NCBI RefSeq assembly: GCF_964253915.1
Contig: NZ_CAXUSG020000019.1
Span: forward strand, 3,940 to 67,939
DNA length: 64,000 nt
Source: Metarhizobium sp964253915
Lineage (GTDB): Bacteria; Pseudomonadota; Alphaproteobacteria; Rhizobiales; Rhizobiaceae
Reading direction: 5' to 3'
Shown here in pieces: positions 17,886 to 26,595 of this stretch. The notes beneath the pieces are model-generated. The model had not been told where the DNA came from. It did no database searches and was given only the letters and a program-made list of their open reading frames with translations. Every line of letters begins with the position of its first letter. Positions within the stretch are counted from its first letter, which is position 1. The position numbers and the translations under genes were made by a program.

Positions 17886-19502
17886 CTACTGGCCTTTTGC
17901 GGTAAGGCTGATCTCGCCTTCCAGAGCGACCTGATCGAAGTCAGATATAAGCACGCCGAGACGAACATCCCACGTGCATTCGCAAGGTGCTTGGACGTCA
18001 TCGGCGCGCCAGAGACCGGCGGACACGCGATGGAGGGGGACGTCAAACGCCTCAACTCGCCCATCTGTTGAAGCCATGCGCATGGTGACGTCCATGGGAT
18101 CCAGCAGATCAAATCCCGCTGTTTGCAGGGATATGTCTGCTCCGAACCGAAGCGTTGGGGATGTCCGAAACGAAACCGTCGCCATGGCCTGTTCGGTATG
18201 GATATGCATGGTGGTTGTCGTCGGAGGCACTTGCGCCAGTTCGCGCGGAGGTGGGGTGAAGCGCCACAGCGCCGTCACCGCAAGCACAAGCACGATGAGA
18301 AGGATTTCCGCCACCACTAACCTTCGCATCGACAGCGCCGCGGATCGGCTGCCCTCCACGGCAGGTGCCGTCAACAGCACCCGGTTGAAGGCAGCGATCG
18401 CAAGGGTAATTGCGACAAGAGCGAGTTTTGCCAGGAGAACGTTGCCATAGGGTGTGTTCCAGAGCGATGACGCGTTGACGACTTGCAGCCACGCCATATA
18501 GGCGCCGGCGGCGAGCAAGGCGGCAATCGAAACCGGGATCAATGTGGAGAACCTGGCAAGTCCAGCAAGCGCGCCGGGATCATCGGAAACGAGCAGGCGC
18601 CAAAGACCAGGCAGCGCCCCGGCCCAAAAGGTGGCAGCAATGACATGTATCGAGACTGCGGCGAAGGATAACCATGCGAGCCCCGCGCCCGATGCATGGC
18701 CGGTTAGAGCGAAGGCCGGACCAAGTGTGACGATGGAGAGCAGGGAAAAGACGCGTGCCGACGACCTTGCCACCCGCAGCGAGGCCAGTCCCAGGAGAAG
18801 CGATCCGAACGCCACGCCCATCGAGGACGCCAGACTGCTCTCGAGGGCAGTTATCCAAACGATCGGATCCGCTATGGCCGTGAGCGGCAGTCCGTTTGCA
18901 TCGAGACCGAGGAGCCCGACCAGTACGATTGCGGAAGCCGAGCCGAGGAACAGCAGGACACGTATCCAAAGACCAGGCCGGGCTTGTGCGATCCAGAAGG
19001 CGAAGAAGACGCCACCTACTGAGAACATGCACGAAGCGTAAAACAGGGTTTTTGCAATATATGTGGCGATTGCGATCGCTGGTGCATGTGGCGACGCATC
19101 GAGATGCAAACGGCCAGTATCGCTGGTTTTTCCGACGGCGAAGACAATCGACGCGGCGACTGGATGCCCGTCCTCCGACAGAACTCTCCAGTTCAGCGCA
19201 TAGGGTCCATCGGCGAGCGGCGCGGGAAGTTCCACCGACACATCCGCTCCATTGATAGCCGCCGGCAAATCGGCCCTCGGCTCATCGGCGCCCACGAGAG
19301 AAATGGAGACACGGGTCACAGTCTCGGAAAAATGCAAGGTCAGTGTTTTTGGACTGGCTTGCAGATGTTCGCCCTGGCTGGGCGACGACGCCACAAGCAC
19401 GGCATGCGCGGCGGCAAGGCGGGGCGACAGACCGCTTCCCGCCAGGAGTGCCAGAACAAAGATCAGGACCGGAATAAACCGGAAGCGACGAGGTCCGGCC
19501 AT
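17886..19502 (-). CDS. CopC-CopD fusion, copper uptake/resistance membrane protein
   Basis: This is a YcnJ/PcoD-type fusion. A signal peptide (hydrophobic residues 10-30) is followed by a periplasmic CopC domain beginning AHAVLVASSPSQGEHL, whose N-terminal His is the usual copper ligand. Next come about eight CopD helices, with 'HASGAGLAWLSFAAVSIHVI' among them, and a C-terminal periplasmic domain. The start at 19502 begins the signal peptide; a GTG at 19532 is an alternative. It lies 38 bases after ycnI in one operon. In this island it could supply copper to NirK and pseudoazurin, by inference. Confidence 0.85.
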   Translation of the reverse strand: MAGPRRFRFIPVLIFVLALLAGSGLSPRLAAAHAVLVASSPSQGEHLQASPKTLTLHFSETVTRVSISLVGADEPRADLPAAINGADVSVELPAPLADGPYALNWRVLSEDGHPVAASIVFAVGKTSDTGRLHLDASPHAPAIAIATYIAKTLFYASCMFSVGGVFFAFWIAQARPGLWIRVLLFLGSASAIVLVGLLGLDANGLPLTAIADPIVWITALESSLASSMGVAFGSLLLGLASLRVARSSARVFSLLSIVTLGPAFALTGHASGAGLAWLSFAAVSIHVIAATFWAGALPGLWRLLVSDDPGALAGLARFSTLIPVSIAALLAAGAYMAWLQVVNASSLWNTPYGNVLLAKLALVAITLAIAAFNRVLLTAPAVEGSRSAALSMRRLVVAEILLIVLVLAVTALWRFTPPPRELAQVPPTTTTMHIHTEQAMATVSFRTSPTLRFGADISLQTAGFDLLDPMDVTMRMASTDGRVEAFDVPLHRVSAGLWRADDVQAPCECTWDVRLGVLISDFDQVALEGEISLTAKGQ

Positions 19503-19540
19503 GCCGATGATGATTTTGCCCGCTACGCTCACCCGCCGCT

Positions 19541-20065
19541 TTACTTTCCGATGATTGTCAAAGCCGGTGCGGGATGTTCGTAATCGTCTGCCGATTTTCC
19601 TTCTGCCGGTACTTCGATCCAGCGGGTTGTGGCGCCACCGTCGCAAAGCTGGACAACCGGGAAAGCCAGGGTCTGGCCGAGTTTGAACGTGTCGGTGATA
19701 AATGCACGGAAAACGAATTCGTCATATTCGTCGTCGCCGAGATGTCCGCCCGACCAAGTCACTTCCCGGACGCCGTTCGATTGCGGCTCTCCATGAAGTT
19801 CATACGCCTTGGCGTACTCACCCACCGTCTTGTCGAGCTTCCAGCCAGCCTTGGGCATCGGCTTGACGGAAATCACGCCTTCTGGAACACGGACCTTGAT
19901 GCCGATGGTGGCCGCACCGTCGCAGCCATGCGGCACCCGCAGCACGGCCTTGAAGTTGGATCCGGCTTTCGCGGAAGCGGTCTCCAGCGAGACATGCGCC
20001 ATCGCCGGCAAGGTTGCTGCCGCCATCAGCGCGATCGCTGCGATTGATTGCTTAAACATAGTCAT
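19541..20065 (-). CDS. ycnI: YcnI-like DUF1775 copper-handling protein
   Basis: DUF1775/YcnI proteins are exported copper-binding proteins that usually sit beside CopC-CopD fusions. The 174-residue product has a signal peptide cleaved after MAHV-type sequence, so the mature protein begins with the metal-binding His (HVSLETASAKAGSNFKA). It also has 'VPHGCDGAATIGIKVRVPEG' and 'FRAFITDT'. It lacks the long C-terminal anchor of larger homologues and ends 'HPAPALTIIGK'. It is the first gene of the copper pair and is divergent from nnrR. Confidence 0.88.
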   Translation of the reverse strand: MTMFKQSIAAIALMAAATLPAMAHVSLETASAKAGSNFKAVLRVPHGCDGAATIGIKVRVPEGVISVKPMPKAGWKLDKTVGEYAKAYELHGEPQSNGVREVTWSGGHLGDDEYDEFVFRAFITDTFKLGQTLAFPVVQLCDGGATTRWIEVPAEGKSADDYEHPAPALTIIGK

Positions 20066-20176
20066 GCTTTGCTCTTTCTTAAAATGGCCGTCGGCCTTCG
20101 AGGCGGGTGGCCCGGTGAAGCGATGATCCTCTCGCGAGGCGTTGTTGCGAGATAATCCCAGGCCGGCCCAGGCAAC

Positions 20177-20192
20177 TTTGTTCTGCGTCAAA
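20177..20192. promoter_or_regulatory. Weak FNR-family box between ycnI and nnrR
   Basis: TTTGT-TCTGCG-TCAAA has imperfect arms but the spacing seen in the other boxes. It lies 120 bp before ycnI and 183 bp before nnrR. It may give autoregulation or oxygen control; the match is poor. Confidence 0.3.
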
Positions 20193-20367
20193 CTGGAAAT
20201 GCTTTGCTGATTTGCGGCAAATTTCGGTTCAAGGTCAGGCAGCAGGCCGTAGGCTGCATTGCGCAACGGCGCGTGCGGATTTGATTGCCGGGAAAGGTGT
20301 GTTCTGCTCTTCCGTTTCATTTCGTTGATCCGACGTGATAATAAGGCGGCAAACGGAGAAGACATCG

Positions 20368-21063
20368 ATGAAGATTGACGTGAGTGTTGTTCGATCCCTG
20401 CCTCTCTTCGAGAAGATGAGTGCGGCTGATCTTGAAAACCTGATGGCGCATTCGACATCGCGTCGCGTTCTTGCAGGCGATTCGGTCTTCGATCAGGGTG
20501 CACCGGCCTCGCATTTCTTCCTTTTGTTGCACGGTCGCCTCAAGGTGACCCAAGTCACGGAAGACGGTCAGCAGATCATTGTGCGCGTGGTCCATCCGGG
20601 CGACTTGTTCGGCTTTGCCAAGGCACTACAACGTTCTGACTATCCGGGAACGGCACTTGCGGTTGCCGAAAGCATCGCGCTGTGCTGGCCGACCGAGCTA
20701 TGGCCGCAATTCATCGACACCAATCCTCGACTGGCCGTCACCGCGATGCAGACGATCGGCCAGAGGCTTGAGGAGGCCCATGCCCGCATCAGAGAGATGT
20801 CAACACAGGAGGTGGAGCGCCGGGTCGCCCACACCGTACTGCGTCTGGTTGGCCAAGCCGGGAAGAAGGAGGGCGCGGGGATCAGAATTGATTTTCCCAT
20901 CTCGCGGCAGGACATAGCCGAAATGACGGGTACCACGCTCCATACCGTGTCACGTATCCTCAGCGCCTGGGAGGCAAAGGGCTTGGTGGAGGGCGGGAGA
21001 CAGAAGCTGCTGGTGCGCGATCCGAACGGCCTTGCCTTGCTTGCGGCCCACGGAAAGGATTGA
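20368..21063 (+). CDS. nnrR: NO-responsive Crp/FNR-family regulator NnrR
   Basis: NnrR-type regulators activate nirK and nor genes when NO is present. The 231-residue protein has a cyclic-nucleotide-type sensor domain (residues 10-125) with no N-terminal Cys cluster, so it is not an Fe-S FNR. A Crp-type helix-turn-helix follows, with 'SRQDIAEMTGTTLHTVSRIL' (about residues 179-198). The ATG at 20368 follows CGGAGAA. It lies between the copper genes and pseudoazurin, inside the island whose promoters share the TTTGC-N6-GCAAA box. Confidence 0.88.
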   Translation: MKIDVSVVRSLPLFEKMSAADLENLMAHSTSRRVLAGDSVFDQGAPASHFFLLLHGRLKVTQVTEDGQQIIVRVVHPGDLFGFAKALQRSDYPGTALAVAESIALCWPTELWPQFIDTNPRLAVTAMQTIGQRLEEAHARIREMSTQEVERRVAHTVLRLVGQAGKKEGAGIRIDFPISRQDIAEMTGTTLHTVSRILSAWEAKGLVEGGRQKLLVRDPNGLALLAAHGKD

Positions 21064-21095
21064 GAAGGCGAAATTCCCGCCGAAAGCGTTTCATG

Positions 21096-21111
21096 TTTGC
21101 GCCTCGTCAAA
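21096..21111. promoter_or_regulatory. NnrR-type box upstream of pseudoazurin
   Basis: TTTGC-GCCTCG-TCAAA has one arm identical to the other boxes and one arm with a single change. Its centre is about 78 bp before the azu start. Confidence 0.5.
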
Positions 21112-21181
21112 TAGCTCTGGGCGAAACGGCTTATTCTGCTCTCAACGAAGCCAAAGGGCTTCTGATGTAGGAGCAAGAGAA

Positions 21182-21628
21182 ATGAGCAAGATCCTTAAAA
21201 CCCTGGTCGGCGCTGCAATGGTCAGCATGGCGGCGGGTTCCCTGGCAATGGCCGCCGACTTCGAAGTGCACATGCTCAACAAAGGCGCGGACGGGGTTAT
21301 GGTGTTCGAGCCGGGTTCGATCAAGATCGCCAAGGGCGACACCGTGACCTTCATTCCCACCGACAAGTCCCACAATGCAGAAACGATCGACGGACTGATC
21401 CCGGATGGCGCAGCGCCCTTCAAGGGCAAGATGAACGAAGCGGTCAAGGTCACGTTCGACGTGCCCGGCGCCTACGCGATCAAATGCGCCCCCCATGTGG
21501 GCATGGGAATGATCGGCCTGGTCGTCGTGGGTGATACGCCCGCAAATCTCGAGGCGGTGAAAGCCGCAAAGCTGCCCAAGAAGGCCCGTGAAAGGCTCGA
21601 CGCAGAAATTTCTGCCGCCGGCGCGTAA
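21182..21628 (+). CDS. azu: Pseudoazurin, electron donor to nitrite reductase
   Basis: Pseudoazurin is a periplasmic blue copper protein that passes electrons to NirK. The 148-residue precursor has a signal peptide of about 24 residues (cleaved after AMA) and the type 1 copper ligands His64, Cys102, His105 and Met110, in DKSHNAET and KCAPHVGMGMIG. These become 40, 78, 81 and 86 in the mature protein, the standard numbering. The start follows GAGCAAGAGA. A GC-rich palindrome after the stop probably ends transcription. Confidence 0.96.
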   Translation: MSKILKTLVGAAMVSMAAGSLAMAADFEVHMLNKGADGVMVFEPGSIKIAKGDTVTFIPTDKSHNAETIDGLIPDGAAPFKGKMNEAVKVTFDVPGAYAIKCAPHVGMGMIGLVVVGDTPANLEAVKAAKLPKKARERLDAEISAAGA

Positions 21629-21652
21629 CGAATTTGCGATGCGAGGAGGGCG

Positions 21653-21670
21653 CCCCGGCTTAAGCCGGGG
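21653..21670. terminator. Hairpin after pseudoazurin
   Basis: CCCCGGCTTAAGCCGGGG is a perfect 18-base palindrome followed by TTG but no long T-run. It lies 25 bases after the azu stop. Confidence 0.55.
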
Positions 21671-21739
21671 TTGCCGCCACAGACGCCAATGTCAATATAA
21701 TCTGTCGAGCGGAGTGAGCCAGCTTCAAGGAGTGAGATC

Positions 21740-21928
21740 ATGGACAACGCAAACAATCTGATTATCCTTTTTGACTTCCGCAGCCGCACGGCGCTGATCG
21801 AACTGGGAGGTCGCAGTTTCGTGCTGCCAGACCGCTTCGACAACAGGGAAGCCGCTGAAGACGCTGCCGAACGCTATGCCCGGAAGAACTGGGGCTACAT
21901 GCCGAACTATCCCAAAGTGAAACACTGA
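21740..21928 (+). CDS. Small conserved-looking hypothetical protein
   Basis: The 62-residue protein starts at an ATG with a good AAGGAG site 9 bases upstream. It has a beta-rich start (LIILFDFRSRTALIELGG) and a helical half ending 'KNWGYMPNYPKVKH'. No family is recognised. Its position after the azu hairpin suggests its own transcript. The codon use and ribosome site make a real gene likely. Confidence 0.6.
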   Translation: MDNANNLIILFDFRSRTALIELGGRSFVLPDRFDNREAAEDAAERYARKNWGYMPNYPKVKH

Positions 21929-22399
21929 TCGGTCGAGTGCGATGGAACCGCAAGGTCGCCCTTGTCGACGAGAGCTTCTGCTCGAAATCCTGATGGCAGG
22001 ATCAAACATCGGCGAAGCGGCCTGCTGGCTCGATATGCTATAGCCTCAGTCGGGCCGCGATCACACAGAGCGGCAAACAATGATCATGCCGGCGGCGACG
22101 CGTGTGCGTGGACCTGAGTTCGATCGCAGCGCGCCATGATCCAGAGAGCCGCCTAGATTATCTGCCCTGGTGCATCAGCGGCTGATTGCCTTTAAAGGCA
22201 GTTCATCAGACGTGACGGCGTCCGTTCTGTATGCCCAGCTTTGCCGCACACACGCCGAGAGCGCCTGGCGAAAACTTGATTGCGGCGGCCTCGCCTGAAG
22301 CAACGGTCGCAGCCATTGTGGAGAATTTGGGTTGAGACGAGAACGGCGTGGGCGGACGCCGCCCTCCCCGGCTTTAGCGGCGATTGCTTTGCCAAATTC
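21929..22399. other. Intergenic stretch before hipA
   Basis: No convincing gene is seen. The stretch contains a 14-base palindrome TGCCTTTAAAGGCA at 22187-22200 and several GC-rich short repeats. It could hold the end of the hipBA transcript or remnants of lost genes. Confidence 0.4.
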
Positions 22400-23719
22400 T
22401 CATCTGGCAGTCGTGGCGGCCGGAAAGTCCATCCGGAACCCACGCATCGCGCCCTGCGCCAAGGTTTCGGGAACACGCGCGGTTTCGGCGTAGGTCCGCC
22501 AGTTCTTGGTAGCGTCTATTACATCGTCGAGCATGGAGTTGATGCGGCTTTTCTTGAGGTCGGCATATTGACCGAAAGCGATGAGGTCTGCCTTGTCGAA
22601 ACCGGTCGTCTTGCCGTTCAGCGACATCTGGTGCTGGCTCGTCCATTCTCCGTCAGGATTATAGGCATACGCCACGTCAAAGGCTGGCGAAAGTGACCAG
22701 CGCCCTGACCGGTCCATCAGGAAGGCAATATTCTTGACGTGGTCGTCCTGGTTGCGGATCACGACGTTGAGCAACGCCCGTCGAACCTGTTGTTCGAGAG
22801 CCGATTGGTCGAGACCCAAGAGCCTCATCGTTTCGATTGCCTGCTCGTAGGAATAGGCGCGTGGAATATTGAAGTCGAAGTGACGCATGGCGCCGAGCGA
22901 CAACATGTGAAGCTTTTCGTTTCGATCGTTTCGATCGAATCTCTTGGTCATGAAATGCGCCCGGCCGCCTTCTTCATGCAGCCTGCAGGGCGCCATGGTA
23001 ACGCCAGCATCTCGCGCCAGCAGATAACACGCGTATTCAAGGCGGCCGAAACCTTTGGGATCGGCGAGTTCCTTGTCGGAATTGCCCGCAACGCCATCAA
23101 ATTTCATGAGCCAATGTTCAAACCCCGATCCGGGCATCGTTTGGCCGGATCGGAATTCCCCGCTGTGCGGGTTCCAGGCCAGCACAGCTTTCGCGCGCGC
23201 GCCACCGGCTGAGGTACCGATGCGCAGGATTTCGCGCAGTGCCTCGGCATCGTCTTCCCCCTCCAAGACCCCGGTCAGTTTCAGTCGATCGCCGACAACC
23301 GCCGAAGCAAGATCGACCATTGCGGCAATATCGAGTTCCGCGCCGGCCAGGCCAAGACCGGCAGCCGATGGTTCGAATTCCAGGGCGCCCATGCCGCGTG
23401 TCCCGGTATAGCAGAGCCTTTCGACAGGATTCATGCTGTCGGCCGGGCGTCCCTGCTGGGCAAGCCAGCGGTTGATCAGAAGATTGCCGAACTTGTCAGG
23501 CAGACTGTCCGACAACAGGCCGGGCAGACCTTTAAACGTGCGCCAGGCGAGTTCGGGAAAATCGAAAACGCCCGCACGCAAAGGCATAGTAAGAGGAGCT
23601 ACCTCGATTCCGGAGCGAAGGAAGTTCCGCACATATTCGAAGACACCAGTGCTGCGGGCTTCATCCCAGACGACGGCCCCAATGGTACTGCCCCACAATT
23701 TCACCTGCGCCCGTTTCAT
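22400..23719 (-). CDS. hipA: HipA-family serine/threonine kinase toxin
   Basis: HipA toxins are kinases; E. coli HipA phosphorylates glutamyl-tRNA synthetase and causes growth arrest. The 439-residue product has the N-terminal HipA subdomain ('VWDEARSTGVFEY'), 'LMKFDG' and the active-site motifs 'MTKRFDR', 'NVVIRNQDDHVKNIAFL' (catalytic Asp and Asn) and 'LSPAFDVAYAY'. These are intact, so it is probably active. The start overlaps the hipB stop by 4 bases. Confidence 0.93.
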   Translation of the reverse strand: MKRAQVKLWGSTIGAVVWDEARSTGVFEYVRNFLRSGIEVAPLTMPLRAGVFDFPELAWRTFKGLPGLLSDSLPDKFGNLLINRWLAQQGRPADSMNPVERLCYTGTRGMGALEFEPSAAGLGLAGAELDIAAMVDLASAVVGDRLKLTGVLEGEDDAEALREILRIGTSAGGARAKAVLAWNPHSGEFRSGQTMPGSGFEHWLMKFDGVAGNSDKELADPKGFGRLEYACYLLARDAGVTMAPCRLHEEGGRAHFMTKRFDRNDRNEKLHMLSLGAMRHFDFNIPRAYSYEQAIETMRLLGLDQSALEQQVRRALLNVVIRNQDDHVKNIAFLMDRSGRWSLSPAFDVAYAYNPDGEWTSQHQMSLNGKTTGFDKADLIAFGQYADLKKSRINSMLDDVIDATKNWRTYAETARVPETLAQGAMRGFRMDFPAATTAR

Positions 23720-24090
23720 CGTTCATTGCCTCGCGAAGCATCGTCACCCCAGGACCAGGGCTCGTCGGTTTCTTCTTCCTCTTCGGTACTTCGGACCCTT
23801 TGGCGTGGTTTTCCTTCGCCGGCCCGCGCGTCGAGCGGGCTCAAGCTTGCATCTGGGACGACATTGAAGATGCGCTCTTCCAAGCCGTATGCGCGCAGGA
23901 CACGCACCAGCGTGTCCAGCGTGGCGCCCTTGCCGCTTTCCAGCTTGCTCACGGTCATACGCGAGACGCCCGCCAGCCTGGCGACATCTTCTTGCTTGAG
24001 ATTTCGGGATATGCGGTATTGCTCAAGCCTGGTACCCAGAACATCGACGACGACCTTGAGGGGCTTCAGCAGCGCGTCATCATTACGCAT
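23716..24090 (-). CDS. hipB: HipB-family antitoxin, XRE DNA-binding protein
   Basis: The 124-residue protein carries an XRE helix-turn-helix at about residues 20-75 (LEQYRISRNLKQEDVARLAG, then SRMTVSKLESGKGATLDTL). A long C-terminal extension rich in Glu and Arg is likely disordered and could contact HipA. It is the upstream gene of a classic hipBA operon. Repeated CTTAAAG elements in front of it are likely binding sites for autoregulation. Confidence 0.9.
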   Translation of the reverse strand: MRNDDALLKPLKVVVDVLGTRLEQYRISRNLKQEDVARLAGVSRMTVSKLESGKGATLDTLVRVLRAYGLEERIFNVVPDASLSPLDARAGEGKPRQRVRSTEEEEETDEPWSWGDDASRGNER

Positions 24091-24101
24091 TGAAATGTTA
24101 T

Positions 24102-24187
24102 CCTTAAGCTCGATCTCAGCCTTAAAGATGACATTTCATATCTTAAAGTCCATTAATTTTTAATGATCGCAATTATGATCTTTAAGG
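24102..24187. promoter_or_regulatory. Repeated CTTAA(A)G elements in the hipBA promoter
   Basis: CCTTAAG (24102-24108), CCTTAAAG (24120-24127), TCTTAAAG (24141-24148) and the inverse CTTTAAGG (24180-24187) occur at spacings of about 18, 21 and 39 bases in an AT-rich stretch directly upstream of hipB. These look like operators for HipB. Confidence 0.55.
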
Positions 24188-24282
24188 CGCATCGCGGCAA
24201 CAATGATACTTTTTATTATCATAATGTCTGGATGATGGCGTACAACGGTTTAGCAACCTTTCGGCCCTAAAATTGGGAATCG

Positions 24283-25542
24283 ATGCTGCTCCAAGGAGCT
24301 ACCGGCAGGGTGAAATGGATTGATAACAGAAAGCTACAGATATCCATGACCGGCGCATCCTTTCTTCTCATGGTCAATTTCGCGATCGGCATAGCTTTTG
24401 CGATCGCCTTCCTAACGATGAGTGCCCGGTCGTCCAAAACGCTGGCCTGTTGGTGCGCGGCGGGTTTCGTGTGCGCGTCGATCACCGTCACCGTCGAAGC
24501 ACTTGCCTGGCTCATTCCCTGGGAGCGCCTTACGGCGTTTCTGTCCTTTTCTTTCTTCCAGGCTGCCTTGACCGCGATTGCCATCGGCACGCTCCGTCAT
24601 TACCAACCCAAAGCCCGCTTCGAATTGCTGGCACTGCCGGTCATCGGATTCATCGCGCTGCAACCGACAATTCTCTATGATCTGCCGCGTGATTCTCTTA
24701 TGCATGCCGCCGGCTATCAGGGGCCATCGGTGATAATGACGGCCTTTGCGGCGTTCGCGATTGTGACAAGCCGTCGCCGGCGGCCGGCCGACCTCGTGCT
24801 TGCATCGGTGCTCGGACTGTCGAGCGTGCAATTCGCGATGAAAGCGGCCTTGGCCTATTGGATCAGCACCGGTCAAGGCGTGCGATCCTATATCATCAGC
24901 ACGTACGCCTATTTTTCCCAGACGGCCGGCGCTATCCTGTCGCTCTTGCTTGGATTGACGATCTTCGCAGTTATCGTGACGGAATTGATGGCCGACGCCG
25001 CCGTCGATGCGCAGCAGGACCCGTTATCGGATACGCTCAATCGCAAAGGCTTTCTCAGTCAGGCCCGCACCATGCTCGCTTCGGCTGGGTCGGGTATTCC
25101 GCAATGTGTGATCATGGTCGACCTGGATCATTTCAAGACGATCAATGACCGCTATGGACATGCTGCCGGCGACGAAGTCATCGCTGCATTCGGTTCCTTG
25201 TCAAGGCAGTTGTGCGATGGCAGGGGTGTTTGCGGGCGGATTGGTGGCGAGGAGTTCGCCATGCTACTGAGCCCTTGCGACCAGATGCAGGCGACGTTGT
25301 TGGTCACGGCACTCCGGGCGGCCCTTGGTCAGCGAACCTATCGTCTTGTTCCCCCCGGCGTATCCATCAGCGCCAGTTTCGGCATCGCTCAAACAAGGCA
25401 ACGCGAAGAGCTTGAAGAGACGATGCGACGTGCAGATCTCGCGCTTTACGAGGCCAAGATGGCCGGACGAGACTGCTATAAGTTCGCTCCGATTGCAGAG
25501 CAGGCGCTTCACGATCAATGCGCGGCGGAAAAGGCCGGTTAA
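24283..25542 (+). CDS. Membrane diguanylate cyclase (GGDEF)
   Basis: The 419-residue product has about seven N-terminal helices (to residue 240) and a C-terminal GGDEF domain with 'MVDLDHFKTINDRYGH' and the active-site loop GGEEF. It should make c-di-GMP. No RxxD inhibitory site is seen five residues before GGEEF, so product feedback may be absent. ATG 24283 is the longest start; 24346 is a plausible alternative that begins at the first helix. It overlaps the convergent LysR gene by 4 bases. Confidence 0.88.
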   Translation: MLLQGATGRVKWIDNRKLQISMTGASFLLMVNFAIGIAFAIAFLTMSARSSKTLACWCAAGFVCASITVTVEALAWLIPWERLTAFLSFSFFQAALTAIAIGTLRHYQPKARFELLALPVIGFIALQPTILYDLPRDSLMHAAGYQGPSVIMTAFAAFAIVTSRRRRPADLVLASVLGLSSVQFAMKAALAYWISTGQGVRSYIISTYAYFSQTAGAILSLLLGLTIFAVIVTELMADAAVDAQQDPLSDTLNRKGFLSQARTMLASAGSGIPQCVIMVDLDHFKTINDRYGHAAGDEVIAAFGSLSRQLCDGRGVCGRIGGEEFAMLLSPCDQMQATLLVTALRAALGQRTYRLVPPGVSISASFGIAQTRQREELEETMRRADLALYEAKMAGRDCYKFAPIAEQALHDQCAAEKAG

Positions 25543-26513
25543 ACAGCGGGCGGTTTCTGGCTCTGTTCGAACAATAGAGCGACCGGATCGACCGCTGTTT
25601 CCTTTGCCAGCTCGCCTATCAGGCTTCGAAACCAGATCATGGCCGGATCCACGTCGGTCCGCTTGTGCCAGACCAGGCAATAGGCGAAACACGGTACCGC
25701 CAACGGCAGTTCAAATCTGACCAGACCCCGGTCATGCGCGTTGCTGACAAGACGCGATGGCAATGAACTGATCAGATCGCTTGCGAGCAACGAGGCAATG
25801 TTGGCAGAAAAGCTGTGGGTCGACACCGTGACATTGCGTGTCCTGCCGATCTCTTCAAGTGCCACATCGATCTGGCTGCGGCCGGGCTCCTTCATCGAGA
25901 CGACGATATGTGGATAAGCGAGGTAATCGTCGAGTGACACCGCGCCGCGCCGCGCCTTGTCTGCCAGCGGATGCGTTTCTGCGACGACCCCGATCAACTG
26001 TTCGCGAAAGAGCGATTGCGTCTGCCAGGGGGGCGGCGGCGCGACACTTCCCCAGAAGCTGCAGTCGACCGATCCGGTCTCGAGATCACCCAACGTCGTT
26101 CCGCCGAACGGCATGACCTCGAGGACTGCTTTGGGCGCATAGTTGCGGAGCATCGGGATGAGGCGCGGAACGAGCGTGGCAATCGAATACTCGCTTGCAG
26201 CGAGCCGGAATGTTCGGGGATCCACAAGGGGATTGTAGCTGCCGTCGGCAAAGATCGCGTCGGCGGATCGCAGAATCTCGCGAACCGGCCCGATCATCGC
26301 CACCGCCCGCGGCGTCGGCACCAGACCGTCCTTTCCTTTGCCGCGAAGGAAAAGCGGATCGCCGATACGATCTCTCAAGCGATTCAGAGCATGGCTGACT
26401 GCCGGCTGGCTGAGCGCCAGACGCTCCGCGGCGCGGGTAATCGAACGCGTTTCGGCGACCGCCTCGAAGACAGCCAGCAGACCCAATTCGTTTCGATTAT
26501 TCATTTTCTGCAT
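25539..26513 (-). CDS. LysR-family transcriptional regulator
   Basis: The 324-residue protein has the N-terminal winged helix-turn-helix of LysR regulators (about residues 9-68: 'FEAVAETRSITRAAERLALS', 'AVSHALNRLRDRIGDPLF') and a periplasmic-binding-like effector domain. It is divergent, with an 82-base gap, from a small gene (26596-26898). Two TTCGAA palindromes in that gap (26519, 26548) could be its operator. The ligand is unknown. Confidence 0.9.
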   Translation of the reverse strand: MQKMNNRNELGLLAVFEAVAETRSITRAAERLALSQPAVSHALNRLRDRIGDPLFLRGKGKDGLVPTPRAVAMIGPVREILRSADAIFADGSYNPLVDPRTFRLAASEYSIATLVPRLIPMLRNYAPKAVLEVMPFGGTTLGDLETGSVDCSFWGSVAPPPPWQTQSLFREQLIGVVAETHPLADKARRGAVSLDDYLAYPHIVVSMKEPGRSQIDVALEEIGRTRNVTVSTHSFSANIASLLASDLISSLPSRLVSNAHDRGLVRFELPLAVPCFAYCLVWHKRTDVDPAMIWFRSLIGELAKETAVDPVALLFEQSQKPPAV

Positions 26514-26595
26514 AAGCCTTCGAAAATCATTTCATTTCATCGAGTAATTCGAATCGGCAAAATCACCGAAGGAGCATATTCGGGACCATATCAGG

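Noticed and set aside
22187..22200. TGCCTTTAAAGGCA palindrome as a mobile-element end
   Set aside because: It is a single copy with no matching partner, transposase or target duplication nearby.
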